In this document: one piece after another, positions 6,173-6,724 of the stretch
Numbering within the stretch: the first letter of the stretch is position 1
Layout of the letters: each line of letters starts with the position of its first letter
Assembly (NCBI GenBank): GCA_020633975.1
Contig: JACKCR010000019.1
Location: 1-6,724 of the forward strand
From: Candidatus Eiseniibacteriota bacterium
GTDB lineage: Bacteria; Eisenbacteria; RBG-16-71-46; CAIMUX01
Length of the DNA: 6,724 nucleotides
Reading direction: 5' to 3'
Notes under the pieces: model-generated
Told to the model about the DNA's origin: nothing
Databases searched by the model: none
Seen by the model: only the letters and a program-made list of their open reading frames with translations
Translations under genes and position numbers: made by a program

Positions 6173-6724
6173 TCATCCCCTTGAGTTCGCCCCACGAGAC
6201 GTTCTGCACCGGCGGGCTCGGCCAATCGCCGTCATCTCCGATACCAGAAGGCTCGGCGCATTCCTCACCCAAGGCGCCGATGAGCAGCCCGCACGGAGAT
6301 GCCGAGGGAAGACACGGGCTATCTGCGGCGAGACCATACGAACCGTCGGCGTGGGGAGCATTGCTGCAGGGAGCCGGCTCACACAGCCTCGGGTTGCCCA
6401 GGACGCGTCCACCGGTCTCCGTGACTGTGCCTGGCCCGGCATCGAGCCCCGCGGCAGTGAGTGCACAACAGTCTATCGTCGCCGCTCCTGCGACGTCGGT
6501 CACGGCCAGATCCGTTCCCGTCACCGCACAGTTCGCCGAGAAGAGAACGCGCTCGAAAACCGTTTCGACGGATCTCTGTATGGCGGCGCCACCACCCGCC
6601 TCGGTCGCCGCATTGGACGCGATCGTGGTCGAACGGAAGATCGGCTCGCTGAGATCCACTTGAACACCTCCACCGTTCCGGGCGGAGTTTCCTGTGATGA
6701 GGCACCGGTCGAAGATCGGATCGG
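6165..6724 (-). CDS. Right-handed beta-helix repeat protein, C-terminal 185 residues only (5' end beyond window)
   Basis: The frame is open to the right edge of the window, so only the C-terminal part is seen; an in-frame GTG at 6659 is internal. The first visible residues, DPIFDRCLITGNSARNGGG, are a complete beta-helix coil, followed by another (PIFRSTTIASNAATEAGGG). A third, weaker coil runs around ERVLFSANCAV. The tail repeats the layout of the beta-helix protein at 1987-3372: a CC pair, then five cysteines at spacing 5, 18, 7, 11, the phrases ADSPCLP and IGA, and a terminal SWGELKGMMR. The hinge between the last cysteine and SWG is 21 residues here versus 9 in the other protein. The function is probably surface-exposed structural or binding; no enzyme motif is seen. 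It converges on the tandem beta-helix gene with 22 bp between stop codons. Confidence 0.85.
   Translation of the reverse strand, partial: DPIFDRCLITGNSARNGGGVQVDLSEPIFRSTTIASNAATEAGGGAAIQRSVETVFERVLFSANCAVTGTDLAVTDVAGAATIDCCALTAAGLDAGPGTVTETGGRVLGNPRLCEPAPCSNAPHADGSYGLAADSPCLPSASPCGLLIGALGEECAEPSGIGDDGDWPSPPVQNVSWGELKGMMR

Noticed and set aside
6657-6659. GTG as the start of the last beta-helix gene
   Set aside because: The frame continues upstream to the window edge with a full helix coil (CLITGNSARNGGG), so this GTG is an internal Val.

Overview
The window holds four protein-coding genes, and all four appear to encode secreted or surface proteins of the carbohydrate-active or beta-helix kind. 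GC is high by eye (I did not compute it). Two genes end in a FlgD/T9SS-like C-terminal sorting sandwich. The other two are 'GGG' right-handed beta-helix proteins with a Cys-rich tail ending in SWGxxKxMxR. This style suggests a GC-rich member of the FCB superphylum, such as an uncultured Eisenbacteria/Latescibacteria/Krumholzibacteriota-like lineage. That placement is inferred from protein style only; no rRNA or taxonomic marker is present.

Layout. Bases 1-77 lie downstream of the first gene and contain only an imperfect tandem repeat at its stop codon. On the minus strand, a right-handed beta-helix protein (1987-3372) is followed after 16 bp by a GH172/DUF2961 glycoside-hydrolase-like protein (78-1970). 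The short gap, filled by a Shine-Dalgarno sequence, suggests a two-gene operon. A divergent intergenic region (about 3373-3595) carries two stem-loop candidates and no clear sigma-70 promoter. On the plus strand, 3596-6142 (or 3491-6142 from an upstream GTG) encodes a large tandem beta-helix protein resembling GH55 / pectate-lyase-3 enzymes. It ends convergently, 22 bp from the stop of a fourth, 5'-truncated beta-helix gene on the minus strand (6165 to the right edge).

How they may work together: the GH172-like enzyme and the tandem beta-helix enzyme are both plausible polysaccharide-active secreted proteins. The two GGG beta-helix proteins look like adhesive or structural surface proteins. 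The locus therefore reads as a small extracellular glycan-interaction cluster. No SusC/SusD, sulfatase, transporter or regulator is visible in the window, so the substrate cannot be named. The most unusual signal is the C-terminal module shared by the two GGG beta-helix proteins. It has five cysteines with identical spacing (C-x4-C-x17-C-x6-C-x10-C), then a variable hinge and a terminal SWGxxKxMxR motif, and it may be a cell-surface sorting or anchoring signal distinct from the T9SS-like tail on the neighbours.
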